DNA from: G963720515 sp963720515
GTDB lineage: Bacteria; Actinomycetota; Thermoleophilia; Gaiellales; Gaiellaceae
NCBI GenBank assembly: GCA_963720515.1
Contig: OY970397.1
Span: forward strand, 930,001-994,000
Length of the DNA stretch: 64,000 nucleotides
Direction: 5' to 3'
Shown: in pieces, positions 37,854-46,997 of the stretch
Layout: each line of letters begins with the position of its first letter
Numbering within the stretch: the stretch's first letter is position 1
Made by a program: the position numbers and the translations under genes
Notes under the pieces: generated by a model
What the model was told of the DNA's origin: nothing
Database searches by the model: none
Seen by the model: the letters and a program-made list of their open reading frames with translations, nothing else

Positions 37854-38447
37854 TCAGTCGCCGGCGCCCGGGCCGCCGGGGCGCCAGAGCGGCTCGTCCA
37901 CTCCACCCGCCGCATTCGCCGCGCGGGCGAGGATGAAGAGCAGGTCGGAGAGCCGGTTCAGATACGCGAGCGCCTCCGGGTTCACGTCCTCCGCGGCCGC
38001 GAGCGTGACCCCCCGCCGCTCGGCGCGTCGGCAGACGGTACGCGCGACGTGGAGGAGCGCCGCCGTCTCCGAGCCGCCCGGGAGGACGAACGACCGCAGC
38101 GGCTCGAGCCCCTCGTTGGCCTCGTCGCACCAGGCCTCGAGGCGCGTCACCTGCTCGCCGGTCACGCGGAGCCGCTCTCGCGAGCCACCCGCCGGCACGG
38201 CCAGGTCGGCGCCGAGATCGAAGAGGTCGTTCTGGACCGCCGCGAGCCACGCGCCCCACGGCTCCGGCACGCCGCGCGCGAGCGCGAGCCCGAGCAGCGC
38301 ATTCAGCTCGTCCACGTCGCCGAAGGCCTCGATCCGCGGCGCGTCCTTCGGCACGCGCGCGCCGCTCCCGAGGCTCGTCTCGCCCGCGTCGCCGCCGCGC
38401 GTGTAGATCCGGTCGAGGCGGACCGGCTCGTCGCGCTTGCGGGTCAC
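37854..38447 (-). CDS. Cob(I)yrinic acid a,c-diamide adenosyltransferase (PduO type)
   Basis: Makes adenosylcobalamin, the cofactor of the mutase upstream in this cluster. 197 residues: RIYTRGGDAGETSLGSGARVPKDAPRIEAFGDVDELNALLG is the ATP-binding N-terminal signature, and RSFVLPGGSETAALLHVARTVCRRAER the second block. GTG start overlapping the acyl-CoA dehydrogenase stop (GTGA). Proximity to the mutase supports function in the methylmalonyl-CoA pathway (MMAB-like). Confidence 0.95.
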   Translation of the reverse strand: MTRKRDEPVRLDRIYTRGGDAGETSLGSGARVPKDAPRIEAFGDVDELNALLGLALARGVPEPWGAWLAAVQNDLFDLGADLAVPAGGSRERLRVTGEQVTRLEAWCDEANEGLEPLRSFVLPGGSETAALLHVARTVCRRAERRGVTLAAAEDVNPEALAYLNRLSDLLFILARAANAAGGVDEPLWRPGGPGAGD

Positions 38448-39604
38448 GCCGTGGCCGGAGCCGGCTCGGCGCGCTCCGCGAGGCCGAGCACCGAGCGCGC
38501 GATCACGAGCCGCTGGATCTCGCTCGTCCCCTCGTAGATCTCCGTGATCTTGGCGTCGCGGTAGTAGCGCTCGACCGGGAACTCGGTCGTGAAGCCGTAG
38601 CCGCCGAGGATCTGGATCGCCTCGCCCGTCTGGCGCCGCGCCACCGACGACGCGAAGAGCTTCGCCTTCGCGCCCGCTTCGCCGTGCGGCTCGCCGCGGT
38701 CGCGCAGGAACGCCGCGCGCAGCACGAGGAGCCGCGCCGCGTCGATCTCGGTCGTCATGTCCGCGATCTTGGCCTGGATGGCGCCGAACTCGCCGATCCG
38801 CCTGCCGAACTGCCGCCGCTCGAGGGCGTAGGCCCGCGCCGCGTCGTAGGCCGCCTGGGCGATTCCGACGGCCTGCGCGGCGATCCCGATCCGCCCGCCG
38901 TCCAGCGTGGACATGGCGATCGAGAAGCCTTTGCCCTCCTCGCCGAGCAGCCGCGCGGCCGGCACGCGCACGTCCTCGAGGACGAGATCGACCGTGGACG
39001 AGGAGTGGAGCCCCATCTTCGAGTGCTCCTTCGTGACGCGAAGGCCGTCGGCCTCGCCGTCCACGAGGAAGCACGAGATCCCGGCCTCGCCGCGCGCGAA
39101 CACGAGCGCCGTGCCGCCGAACGAGCCGTTCGTGATCCACTGCTTCGTCCCGTTCAGCCTCCAGCCGTCCCCGTCGGCCTCCGCCTTCGTGCGCAGCGAG
39201 CGGGCATCGGAGCCGGCGCCGGACTCGGTGAGCGCGAACGCGCCGACCTTCTCGCCGCGCGCCATCGGCGGGACGAGCTCCTCGCGCTGCTCGTCCGTGC
39301 CGAGCTTCGCGATCGGGAGCGTCGCCGCGCTCGTGTGCACCGCGACCGTGACGCCGATGCCCGCGTCCGCCCGCGAGATCTCCTCGAGGACGAGCATGTA
39401 CGAGAGGAAATCGGCCCCGGCGCCGCCGAGCTCCTCCGGGACGCAGACGCCCATGAACCCGAGCTCGGCGAGCTTCGGCACGAGCTCGTGCGGGAAGCGG
39501 TGCTCGCGATCCCACGCGGAGGCGTGGGGCGCGATCTCGGCGTCGGCGAACTCGCGCGCGACGGCCTGGATCTCGCGCTGCTCGGCGGTGAGCTCGAAGT
39601 CCAC
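38444..39604 (-). CDS. Acyl-CoA dehydrogenase
   Basis: 386 residues. FAD/substrate motifs: AFALTESGAGSDARSLRTKA, WITNGSFGGTALVFARG, ERRQFGRRIGEFGAIQAKIADM, QILGGYGFTTEFPVERYYRDAKI, and the catalytic base Glu in IYEGTSEIQRLVIAR. That Glu position is typical of short-chain acyl-CoA dehydrogenases (butyryl-CoA type), though chain length cannot be fixed. GTG 39604 is chosen because VDFELTAEQREI is the family N-terminus. Electrons go to EtfAB. Coupled to the adenosyltransferase gene. Confidence 0.95.
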   Translation of the reverse strand: MDFELTAEQREIQAVAREFADAEIAPHASAWDREHRFPHELVPKLAELGFMGVCVPEELGGAGADFLSYMLVLEEISRADAGIGVTVAVHTSAATLPIAKLGTDEQREELVPPMARGEKVGAFALTESGAGSDARSLRTKAEADGDGWRLNGTKQWITNGSFGGTALVFARGEAGISCFLVDGEADGLRVTKEHSKMGLHSSSTVDLVLEDVRVPAARLLGEEGKGFSIAMSTLDGGRIGIAAQAVGIAQAAYDAARAYALERRQFGRRIGEFGAIQAKIADMTTEIDAARLLVLRAAFLRDRGEPHGEAGAKAKLFASSVARRQTGEAIQILGGYGFTTEFPVERYYRDAKITEIYEGTSEIQRLVIARSVLGLAERAEPAPATA

Positions 39605-39636
39605 GGGCGAAGAATAGTTTCGCTTCCGCGCGCAAG

Positions 39637-39727
39637 CCGTCACGACTCGTCACAGACACGTGACGATTTCGTGGTTAGTCTCGAAAGCGGGGGCAAAGGG
39701 GCCGGAGGCCCCCGGGGGAATCTCGCG
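39637..39727 (+). repeat. Dispersed intergenic stem-loop element, copy 2
   Basis: Plus-strand copy: CGTCAC-AGACAC-GTGACG (39648-39665), TTTCG...CGAAA with loop containing TAGTCT, GCGGGGG, GGGGCC/GGCCCC hairpin, ATCTCGCG end. About 91 percent identical to copy 1 over 80 bases without gaps. It lies between the start of the acyl-CoA dehydrogenase gene (divergent) and the 3' end of the HD-GYP gene (which it runs into), so orientation relative to neighbours differs from copy 1. Confidence 0.8.
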
Positions 39728-39733
39728 TGAGGC

Positions 39734-40801
39734 CTACGCGGCGGCCAGCTCGTGCTGGATCTCGCGCAGCGCGTCCTCGCGGTTTCGGAACGCGTCGACC
39801 ACGGCGGGGTCGAACTGGGTGCCCGCGTTGCCGAGGATCTCCGAGGCGGCGTAGTCCCACGAGCGGGCCTTGCGGTACGGGCGGTCGCTCGTGATCGCGT
39901 CGAGCGAGTCCGCCACGGCGAAGATCCGCGCGCCGATCGGGATCTCCTCGCCGACCAGGCCGTCGGGGTAGCCGTCGCCGTCCCAGCGCTCGTGGTGGTG
40001 GCGCACGACCTGGAGGCCCGGCCCCCGCAGGAACGCGACGCCGCCGAGCATCTGCTCGCCGAGCAGCGTGTGCGTCTTCATGAGGCTCGTCTCCTGCTCG
40101 GTGAGCGCGGCGGGCTTGAGGAGGATCCGGTCGGGGATCCCGATCTTGCCGACGTCGTGCAGGAGGAAGCCGTACTGCGCGCTCAGGTCGTCGGCGAGCT
40201 CGGGCGCGAGCACGGTGGTCAGCTCGATCGCGTAGCGCTGCACCCGCTGCGAGTGCTGCTTCGTGCCCGTGTCCTTCGACTCGAGCGCGCTCGCGAGCGC
40301 CGAGACGGTCTCCTGGTAGGCGCGCTGGATGAGGACGCGCTGGCCGCGCTCGATCTCGAGCAGGTGGCGCAGGTCGCGCGCGTACAGGAGGAGCTGCTCC
40401 TCGGTGCCCTGCAGCTTCGAGGCGCGGAACGGGACGCCGTAGAGCCCGCCGGCGAGCCGCTCGACCACGGCCAGGAGCTCGAGCGGGCTGAAGGGCTTGC
40501 GCATGTAGACATCGGCGCCCGCCGCCTGTCCGTCCTCGCGCGAGCCGGCGTCCGAGCCGGTCAGGAGGACGACGGGGATCTCCGCCGTCGCGGGATCGCC
40601 CTTGAGCTCGCGGCAGAGCTCGAGGCCGCTCGCGCCCGGCATCTTCACGTCGAGCACGATCGCGTCCGGACGCCGGTTGTGGATGGCGAGGCGCGCCGCC
40701 TCGGCGCTCTCCGCTTCCTCGACGTCGACGTCCACCGCCTCGAACGTCGTCCTGACGAGCGTTCGGAGGCCGGCGTCGTCATCGACGAGCAACAGACGCA
40801 C
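39734..40801 (-). CDS. Response regulator with HD-GYP phosphodiesterase domain
   Basis: 355 residues. Receiver domain 1-115 with acidic pocket LLLVDDDAG, phosphorylation Asp in AIVLDVKMPGASG, Thr in LLTGSD and Lys in MRKPFSP. A short linker leads to an HD-GYP domain: QHSQRVQRYAIEL, LLHDVGKIGIPDRIL, HHERWDGDGYPDGL, IFAVADSLDAITSDRPYRKA. HD-GYP enzymes hydrolyse cyclic di-GMP; all metal and GYP residues are present. The sensor kinase is not adjacent. Starts GTG. Could act together with the MshEN protein 4 kb away (inference). Confidence 0.93.
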   Translation of the reverse strand: MRLLLVDDDAGLRTLVRTTFEAVDVDVEEAESAEAARLAIHNRRPDAIVLDVKMPGASGLELCRELKGDPATAEIPVVLLTGSDAGSREDGQAAGADVYMRKPFSPLELLAVVERLAGGLYGVPFRASKLQGTEEQLLLYARDLRHLLEIERGQRVLIQRAYQETVSALASALESKDTGTKQHSQRVQRYAIELTTVLAPELADDLSAQYGFLLHDVGKIGIPDRILLKPAALTEQETSLMKTHTLLGEQMLGGVAFLRGPGLQVVRHHHERWDGDGYPDGLVGEEIPIGARIFAVADSLDAITSDRPYRKARSWDYAASEILGNAGTQFDPAVVDAFRNREDALREIQHELAAA

Positions 40802-40906
40802 GGTTTCCCTCTCCTCCCCTGATTGAGACGGATACGTTTTATCGTCCGGACGCGCGGAATCCTTTACCGGTTCGCCGCGCCGAGGGGATTCGGTTCGGTC
40901 GGAGTT

Positions 40907-41740
40907 TCAGTAAGCGTAGAAGCCCTGGCCGGACTTGCGCCCGAGGCGTCCCGCGGCGACGTGCTCGCGGAGGAGCGGGCACGGCGCGTAGCGCTCGTTG
41001 CCGAGACCGCGCTCGAGGACCTCCATGATCGCGACGCAGGTGTCGAGGCCGATGAGGTCGGCGAGCGCGAGCGGGCCCATCGGATGGTTGAAGCCGAGCT
41101 TCGCGATCGTGTCGATCGCCTCCGCCTCGGCGACCCCGTCGTGGAGCGCCCACACGGCCTCGTTGATGAACGGCATGAGGATCCGGTTGGAGACGAACCC
41201 GGGGAAGTCGTTCGCCTCGGCCGGCGTCTTGCCGAGCTCCTGGGCCAGCTCGACCACGGCGCGGGCGGTCTCGTCCGAGGTGGCCGGCTGGCGGACGACC
41301 TCGACGAGCGTCATGACCGGCACCGGGTTGAAGAAGTGCATGCCGATCACCTTGTCCGGCCGGCCGGTGACGGCGGCGAGCGAGGCGATCGGGATGGACG
41401 ACGTGTTCGACGCGAGGATCGCCCCGGGCGGCAGCGCCTCGTCGGCGGCGCGGAAGATCGCCTGCTTCACGGCCTCGTCCTCGACGACCGCCTCCACCAT
41501 GAGGTCGGCCGGGACGGGGCCGTCCACCGGGGTCACGCGCGCGAGGACCGCCTCGGGGTCGAGGTCGGCGCCCTTCTCGGCCAGGCGCGAGAGGCTCTTG
41601 CCCATGACGCCGAGCGCGCGGTCGGTCGCGCCCTCCTGCTCGTCGAGGAGCGAGACGCGGCGGCCCGAGGCCGCGAAGACCTGCGCGATGCCGCCGCCCA
41701 TCTGCCCGGCGCCGACGACGAGGACGTGCTCGAAGCTCAC
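40907..41740 (-). CDS. 3-hydroxyacyl-CoA (3-hydroxybutyryl-CoA) dehydrogenase
   Basis: 277 residues. NAD motif VLVVGAGQMGGGIAQVFA, ILASNTSSIPIASLA with catalytic Ser, GMHFFNPVPVMTLVEVV with the His of the catalytic pair, and DFPGFVSNRILMPFINEAV. Monofunctional short form, as in butyrate/acetoacetyl-CoA routes. GTG start 41740. Together with thiolase, hydratase and acyl-CoA dehydrogenase nearby it completes a short-chain beta-oxidation set. Confidence 0.95.
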   Translation of the reverse strand: MSFEHVLVVGAGQMGGGIAQVFAASGRRVSLLDEQEGATDRALGVMGKSLSRLAEKGADLDPEAVLARVTPVDGPVPADLMVEAVVEDEAVKQAIFRAADEALPPGAILASNTSSIPIASLAAVTGRPDKVIGMHFFNPVPVMTLVEVVRQPATSDETARAVVELAQELGKTPAEANDFPGFVSNRILMPFINEAVWALHDGVAEAEAIDTIAKLGFNHPMGPLALADLIGLDTCVAIMEVLERGLGNERYAPCPLLREHVAAGRLGRKSGQGFYAY

Positions 41741-41763
41741 GCGCGGGAGGCTACCGTCCGACC

Positions 41764-42516
41764 GTGCCCATCGCGAAGAACGGCCTCTGGTACGAGCGGA
41801 CGGGGTCGGGCGACCCCCTCGTCCTCCTCCACGCGGGCGTGGTGGATGCCCGGATCTGGGCGCCCGCCGTGCCGCTCCTCGCGCCTCGCTACGACGTCGT
41901 GGTCTACGACCAGCGCGGGTACGGACGCTCCGCCCGCTGGGACGGCCCGTATTCGCTCGCAGACGACCTCTTCGGCGTTCTGGACGAGGTCGGCTTCGAG
42001 CGCGCCGGGCTGGTCGGCCTTTCGCGCGGGGGGCGGATCGCGCTCGACGCCGTGCTCGATCGGCCCGAGCGCGTCTCACGGCTTGCGCTCGTCGCGTCGG
42101 CGCTCCCCGGGCACGAGCCGAGCTGGGAGGTGCCGGACGACCTGGAGCGGCGGTGGGACGAGGCGGAGGCCGCCGGCGACCTCGCGGCGCTCGCCGAGAT
42201 CGACCTGGAGCTCTGGGCGCCGCTCGGCGCGGACGCGGACCTCCGGGCGATGTTCCACGAGAACGCGGAGGCGTCGAACGGCGCCGACCCCGCCGTCGAG
42301 CCCGAGCCGCCCGCCGCCGAGCGCCTCGCGGAGATCGACGTCCCCGTGCTCATCGTCACCGGCGACCGGGACGTGCCCGCGATGACGGAGATCGGAGACG
42401 TGCTCGAGCGCCGGATCGGTGGCGCGCGGCGGGTGGTGATCCCCGAGGCGGACCACATGGTTCCCTGGCGCCGGCCGCAGGAGCTCGCCGACGTGCTGGC
42501 CGCGTTTCTGGGCTAG
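41764..42516 (+). CDS. Alpha/beta-hydrolase fold protein
   Basis: 250 residues. Nucleophile elbow GLSRGGRIAL (Ser near residue 83), oxyanion-side LLHAGVVDARIW, acid in VTGDRDVPAM and His in PEADHMVPWRRPQELA: a complete Ser-Asp-His triad. Substrate unknown (esterase, lactonase or enol-lactone hydrolase type). GTG start, tail-to-tail overlap with the acetyltransferase gene. Confidence 0.87.
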   Translation: MPIAKNGLWYERTGSGDPLVLLHAGVVDARIWAPAVPLLAPRYDVVVYDQRGYGRSARWDGPYSLADDLFGVLDEVGFERAGLVGLSRGGRIALDAVLDRPERVSRLALVASALPGHEPSWEVPDDLERRWDEAEAAGDLAALAEIDLELWAPLGADADLRAMFHENAEASNGADPAVEPEPPAAERLAEIDVPVLIVTGDRDVPAMTEIGDVLERRIGGARRVVIPEADHMVPWRRPQELADVLAAFLG

Positions 42517-43047
42517 CCCCGCGTCCAGTCGGGCTTCGTGACCGCGTAGAGGACGTAGTCGTCGCGGCTGCCGTTGCCGCCGTCGCGGAACCAGCGCATG
42601 ACGCCCTCCTCCGAGTAGCCCGCGCGCTCGAGTGCCCGGCGCATGGCCGCGTTCGTCACGTCCGTGGAGGCCTGCACGCGCTCGGCCTCGTGGTCGGCGA
42701 ACAGGTGGTGGGTGATGAGGCGCACCGCTTCGCCGCCGTAGCCCTTCCCGCGATCGGCCTCGTCGTAGAGCTCGATCCCGATCTCGAAGACGCCCGGCGG
42801 CAGCGCGCCCGACGGGCCGACGGGCGCCGACGTCGCCGACGAGCCGCCCCTCCGCCTCGATGCCGAGGTCGAGCCAACCGTCGACCATCGCGCCCGAGCG
42901 CTCGACGCGCCGCCGCAGGCGCCGTTCACCGGCCGGGTCGAGCTTCGCGATGGACGCGATGCCGGCCTCGTGCGCGGCGCGCATGGCCGGGAAGTCCTCC
43001 TCGCGAAGCGGCCGCAGCGTGACGCGCTCCCCGGTGAGGATCGTCAC
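42513..43047 (-). CDS. GNAT-family N-acetyltransferase, apparent +1 frameshift near 42826
   Basis: About 177 residues across one shift. First frame: MTILTGERVTLRPLREEDFPAMRAAHEAG, the RimJ/RimL-type opening, through LGIEAEGRLVGDV. Second frame: APVGPSGALPPGVFEIGIELYDEADRGKGYGGEAVRLITHHLF with the acetyl-CoA loop (RGKGYGG), then NAAMRRALERAGYSEEGVMR. One extra G in GTCGGCG (42824-42830) joins them. Probably modifies a protein or small molecule amine; substrate not predictable. Confidence 0.8.
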
Positions 43048-43120
43048 CGGTGCCCCTTCAGGTGGTGCTGGTCGATTTCTGGGTCGCGAGCACCAAGCCT
43101 GAGCTCGAACGCGTTCGAAG

Positions 43121-43139
43121 CCAAGGCCGGGAGCCTTGG
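43121..43139 (-). terminator. Hairpin downstream of the thiolase gene
   Basis: CCAAGGC-CGGGA-GCCTTGG, a perfect 7-bp stem with a 5-base loop, in the gap between the thiolase stop and the acetyltransferase start on the minus strand. There is no T-run, so a Rho-independent terminator is only a possibility. The rest of the 160-base gap holds a GAACGCGTTC palindrome and nothing else obvious. Confidence 0.35.
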
Positions 43140-43210
43140 CAAGAGCGCGGGTGAGGTCAGGCGCAGCGTGATCGCGGGCCAGAGGCGGGCAAGCATCGCC
43201 TGGAGGGGCA

Positions 43211-44362
43211 CTAGACCTCGACGAGGATGGCGTCGCCCTGGCCGCCGCCGGAGCAGATGGCGGCGAGGCCCAACCCGCCGCCGTTGCGGCGCAGGTCGTA
43301 GATCATCGTGCCGAGGATGCGCGCGCCCGAGGCGCCGATCGGGTGGCCGAGCGCGACGGCGCCGCCGTTCACGTTCACCTTCTCGGGGTCGGCGTCGAGC
43401 ATCTCGGCGGAGTTCAGCGCCACCGACGCGAAGGCCTCGTTCAGCTCGACGCGCTCGACGTCGCCGATCGTCTTGCCCGCCTTGGCGAGCGCCTTCTTGC
43501 CCGCCTCCGCCGGGGTGCGCGCAAGGTAGGCGAACTCGTCCGCGACCGCGGCCTGGGCGACGATCGTCGCGAGCGGCTCGATGCCGCGCGCCTTCGCCGC
43601 CTCCTCGCTCATCACGATGATCGAGCCCGCGCCGTCGTTCACGCCCGGCGCGTTCCCCGCGGTCGTCGTGCCGTCGGGATCGAAGACCGGCTTGAGCGAC
43701 GCAAGCTTCTCGAGCGTCGTGTCGCGCCGCGGCGCCTCGTCGGCGGTGACCTCCCCGACGGGGACGAGCTCGTCGGCGAAGAGCCCGGTGTCCATCGCGT
43801 TGATCGCACGCTCGTGCGAGCGGAGCGCCCAGGCGTCCTGGTCCTCCCGCGAGATACCGAGCTCGCGCGAGACGAACGACGCCTGCTCGACCATGTGGCG
43901 GTCGTCGAAGCTCGAGGTAAGACCGTCGTGGACCATCGAGTCGATGATCACGCCGTCGCCGATCCGGTAGCCGAAGCGCGCCTTCTTGAGGACGTACGGC
44001 GCGTTCGACATGGATTCCATGCCGCCCGTGACGACGATCTCGGCGTCGCCCGCGCGGATCATCGAGTCGGCGATCTCCACCGCCCGGATCGACGACGCGC
44101 ACACCTTGTTGATCGTGTCCGCGCCGACGTCGATCGGCAGGCCTGCCCCGACCGCGGCCTGGCGCGCGGGCGCCTGGCCCGCGCCGCCCTGGAGGACCTG
44201 GCCCATGATCACGTAGTCCACGTCGGCCGCATCGACCGGGATCCGGTCGAGCGCGGCGCGGATCACGATCGCGCCGAGCTCCGTCGCCTCGTGCTTCGCG
44301 AGGCCGCCTCCGAGCTTGCCGAACGGCGTGCGAACCGCAGAGACGATCACCGACCTGGACAT
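43211..44362 (-). CDS. Acetyl-CoA C-acetyltransferase (thiolase)
   Basis: 383 residues. Nucleophile Cys in INKVCASSIRAVEIA near residue 87, GMESMSNAPYVL, NEAFASVAL, GGAVALGHPIGASGARIL with the catalytic His, and CSGGGQGDAIL with the second Cys. Biosynthetic/degradative thiolase II type; condenses two acetyl-CoA or cleaves acetoacetyl-CoA. ATG start 44362. Belongs functionally with the hydroxyacyl dehydrogenase and acyl-CoA dehydrogenase of the region. Confidence 0.96.
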   Translation of the reverse strand: MSRSVIVSAVRTPFGKLGGGLAKHEATELGAIVIRAALDRIPVDAADVDYVIMGQVLQGGAGQAPARQAAVGAGLPIDVGADTINKVCASSIRAVEIADSMIRAGDAEIVVTGGMESMSNAPYVLKKARFGYRIGDGVIIDSMVHDGLTSSFDDRHMVEQASFVSRELGISREDQDAWALRSHERAINAMDTGLFADELVPVGEVTADEAPRRDTTLEKLASLKPVFDPDGTTTAGNAPGVNDGAGSIIVMSEEAAKARGIEPLATIVAQAAVADEFAYLARTPAEAGKKALAKAGKTIGDVERVELNEAFASVALNSAEMLDADPEKVNVNGGAVALGHPIGASGARILGTMIYDLRRNGGGLGLAAICSGGGQGDAILVEV

Positions 44363-44382
44363 GCGGGCAACGCTACCCGACG

Positions 44383-45603
44383 TCAGCCGTGTCGGGCCTT
44401 CCAGGCGCGGGCCATCTCGATCCGCTGCATGAGCGTCGGGTGGTCCTCCATGAGGACGTACGCCCAGGTCGGCGGATCGGGATCGGCGTGGAGCGACGTG
44501 CCGAAGCCCTTGAAGAGCCGCTCCGCCGCGGCCGGGTCCTTCGTCGCCTCGAGCGCCGCCCAGTCGGCCTCGGCCTCCATGTGCCGCGTGATCGCGGTCA
44601 TGAACGGGAGCGCGAGCAGGTTCAGGCCGACGAGGACGAGGAGCGCGAGCGGCACCGCCTCGGGCGCGCCCATCCCGCCGCGCCGCCGCGTCGCGAGCGC
44701 GATCAGGAGCGCGCCGGGGAACGCGAAGAGCGCGTACCAGCCGATGCCCTTCCAGAGGTGGTTGTGCGCGTGGTGGCCGATCTCGTGCGCGAGGACGACC
44801 CGCAGCTCGTCGCGGTCGAAGCGCCCGTCGAGGATCGTGTCCCAGAGGATGATCCGCCGGCTGACCCCGAGCCCGGTCGCGCCCGCGTTCGGCGCGGTCG
44901 TCTCGGTCGAGACCTCGACCTTGTCGATCGGGATCGGCGCGATCCCCTCGGCATGCGCGAGCTCGCGCGAGTCGGCGACGAGCTGCGGGTCGTGGATCCG
45001 CTCTCCGCCGATCAGGTAGCCGCTCACGAACGTGCCAAGAAGCGCGAGCCCGACGAAGACCGCGGCCCCCGGAATCCACCACGTTCGCGGCAGCCAGCCG
45101 GCGAGCCCCATGACGATGAGGATCGCGAGCGAGATCCCGAGGAACTCGCCGCCGAGCGCGAACCAGCTCCCGACGATCCAGTCGAGGTAGTTCGCCTTCG
45201 TGATGTCGTGGCGGCGCTGCCACCAGACCTCGATCAGGCCGACCGGGAGGGCCGCGAGCCAGACGAGCCCGAGGCCGAGCATCGCGAGGAGCATCCCGGA
45301 GCCGATCCGGCCGGCGGCCGATTCCTTGAGGAACCGCGCACCGTAGCGGGCGTAGACGGCCAGCACGGCGAGCGGGAGCAGGAGCCCGAGGAGATAGTCG
45401 AGCCGGATGACGCGGTCGTAGGCGCGCGCGTCGTCGAGCTCCGCCTGCGTGAAGAGCGAGCGCGGGTCGACGTCGGGGGTGCGGAGGTCACCGGGGACGC
45501 TCGTGTGCCAGAGGAGCGTGGCGGCATAGAACCAGAGGGCGGCGAGGCCGAGGACCGCGAGCGCGGCGGCGGCGAGGACGACTCGGGTGCTACGCGGTTG
45601 CAA
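44383..45603 (-). CDS. M48-family membrane metalloprotease (CAAX-protease/Ste24-like)
   Basis: 406 residues from a TTG at 45601-45603 that lies inside the end of the DUF4389 gene; no ATG/GTG fits before the first membrane helix (VVLAAAALAVLGLAALWFY). Several membrane helices surround the zinc motif VLAHEIGHHAHNHL near residue 285, and the third ligand is in HMEAEADWAAL. ETTAPNAGATGLGVSRRIILWDTIL is the upstream block shared by Ste24-type enzymes. Probable role: quality control of membrane proteins or processing of peptides. Confidence 0.9.
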   Translation of the reverse strand: MQPRSTRVVLAAAALAVLGLAALWFYAATLLWHTSVPGDLRTPDVDPRSLFTQAELDDARAYDRVIRLDYLLGLLLPLAVLAVYARYGARFLKESAAGRIGSGMLLAMLGLGLVWLAALPVGLIEVWWQRRHDITKANYLDWIVGSWFALGGEFLGISLAILIVMGLAGWLPRTWWIPGAAVFVGLALLGTFVSGYLIGGERIHDPQLVADSRELAHAEGIAPIPIDKVEVSTETTAPNAGATGLGVSRRIILWDTILDGRFDRDELRVVLAHEIGHHAHNHLWKGIGWYALFAFPGALLIALATRRRGGMGAPEAVPLALLVLVGLNLLALPFMTAITRHMEAEADWAALEATKDPAAAERLFKGFGTSLHADPDPPTWAYVLMEDHPTLMQRIEMARAWKARHG

Positions 45604-46930
45604 GCGGCGGCGGCTCGACCGGCCTGGCCCACGGGCCCCACGCGGGCGGAGGCGGCGGCGGGCCGTCCCGGTCGAAGGCCGGGCGCGCCATCTCCGCCGG
45701 GCCGCTGTACGGATAGCGGTCGGTGAGCAGGTAGAAGGCGTACGCATTCACCTGCGCCTGGTAGCGGAGCACGAACGCGCCCGCGTTCCGCAGGCCGAGC
45801 GGCATCCGGCCGAGGACGAGCGCGACCCACCAGCCGAAGAAGCCGGCGAGGAGGAGCAGCGCGCCGAGCGCCGAGGAGACGAGGAACGCCGGGACCGCGA
45901 GGACGAGGCGGAAGGCGGTGATCGCCCGCTGCTGCCGCTCGGGCGGGTCGATCTCGAGGTCGACCGGATAGCTGCCCGGGAGGCCAGTGAAGCCCGGGAA
46001 CGGGTTCGCGATCACGTACAGGAACGCAAAGACGTGGGTCTGGTAGCGCAGGTAGCGCGCGAGGAACCGGTGGAACGCGTCCGGCGAGCGGCCCATGGCG
46101 AGCGTCGCGAACCAGTTGAGGATCGAGGTCAGGAACGCGGCGATGCCCCAGAGGACGAGCCAGACGAGGTGCGGCAGGAAGAGCAGGAAGCGGAAGAAGA
46201 CGGTGAGCCGCGAGCGGCGCAGGTCGTCCTCGATCGCGATCCGCACCGGCTGGTGGCGAGGCGCCGGATGCGCGGGCCCCGCGAACGGATCGGCGTCCGG
46301 GTACCGGTCGGTGAGGAGGAAGAAGTAGCCGTTCAGCTGCGCGGCGAAGCGGAGCGAGTACGCGATGAGGTCGCGGAAGCCCAGAGGCATCCGGCCCGTC
46401 GCGAGGCACGCCCACCAGGCGCACAGCGCCACCACGAACGCGACGCCGGCGCCCGTCCCGACCGAGAGCGCGAGCTCCCACCAGTGAGGCTCCTCGCCCG
46501 TGCGGCCCGTCCCGCCCCCACCGCCCGAGAAGCCGCCGAGCGCGCTCGAGATCAGGATCGCGGGGATCGCGAGGAAGAGGCGGAACCCGACCTTCCAGCG
46601 GTTCTGGCGCGCGGGCGGGTCGACCTCGACCGTGACGGGGTAGTCGGCGTTCGGGCTGAAGCTCGGCCAAGGGCTCGCGGCGAGGAAGACGTAGGCGTAC
46701 ACGTGGGTCGCGTAGCGGACGTACATGCGGTTCAGGTCGTGGATCCCGTCCGGCGACTGGCCCTTGTAGAGCGTCGCGAACCAGTTGATGACCGCGACGA
46801 TCGTCACGCCGAACGTGAAGAGGACGAGCCAGAAGAGATGCGGGATCGCGAGGAAGAACCGGAACACCACGGTGAGCCGGTTGCGCTCGAGGTCGTCGGA
46901 CACGACGAGCCTGATCGGGTGCCTGGCCAC
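45590..46930 (-). CDS. DUF4389 protein, internally duplicated
   Basis: 446 residues made of two similar halves. Each has VRLVVSDDLERNRLTVVFRFFLAIPH / VRIAIEDDLRRSRLTVFFRFLLFLPH, then NWFATL with the Gly-x-Ser-Pro-(E/D)-x-(I/F)-H loop, HVYAYVFL/HVFAFLYV, YPV, and TDRYPDADPF/TDRYPYSGPA. About six to eight membrane helices and a proline-rich tail. DUF4389 has no known function; it is common in actinobacteria. It overlaps the M48 protease gene, so the two products may act together in the membrane (inference). Confidence 0.85.
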   Translation of the reverse strand: MARHPIRLVVSDDLERNRLTVVFRFFLAIPHLFWLVLFTFGVTIVAVINWFATLYKGQSPDGIHDLNRMYVRYATHVYAYVFLAASPWPSFSPNADYPVTVEVDPPARQNRWKVGFRLFLAIPAILISSALGGFSGGGGGTGRTGEEPHWWELALSVGTGAGVAFVVALCAWWACLATGRMPLGFRDLIAYSLRFAAQLNGYFFLLTDRYPDADPFAGPAHPAPRHQPVRIAIEDDLRRSRLTVFFRFLLFLPHLVWLVLWGIAAFLTSILNWFATLAMGRSPDAFHRFLARYLRYQTHVFAFLYVIANPFPGFTGLPGSYPVDLEIDPPERQQRAITAFRLVLAVPAFLVSSALGALLLLAGFFGWWVALVLGRMPLGLRNAGAFVLRYQAQVNAYAFYLLTDRYPYSGPAEMARPAFDRDGPPPPPPAWGPWARPVEPPPLATA

Positions 46931-46961
46931 CGCGCCGGAGTGTCACCGCTCACCCGGACGG

Positions 46962-46990
46962 TTGACAAGGAAGTGACTACTCGCTAACTT
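46962..46990 (+). promoter_or_regulatory. Promoter of the TetR gene with internal operator half-dyad
   Basis: TTGACA and TAACTT separated by exactly 17 bases, seven bases upstream of the TetR ATG. The spacer contains GTGACTACTCGC (46973-46984), an imperfect copy of the perfect dyad in front of the MFS gene. A repressor bound here would block its own promoter. Confidence 0.7.
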
Positions 46991-46997
46991 ACCCGCC

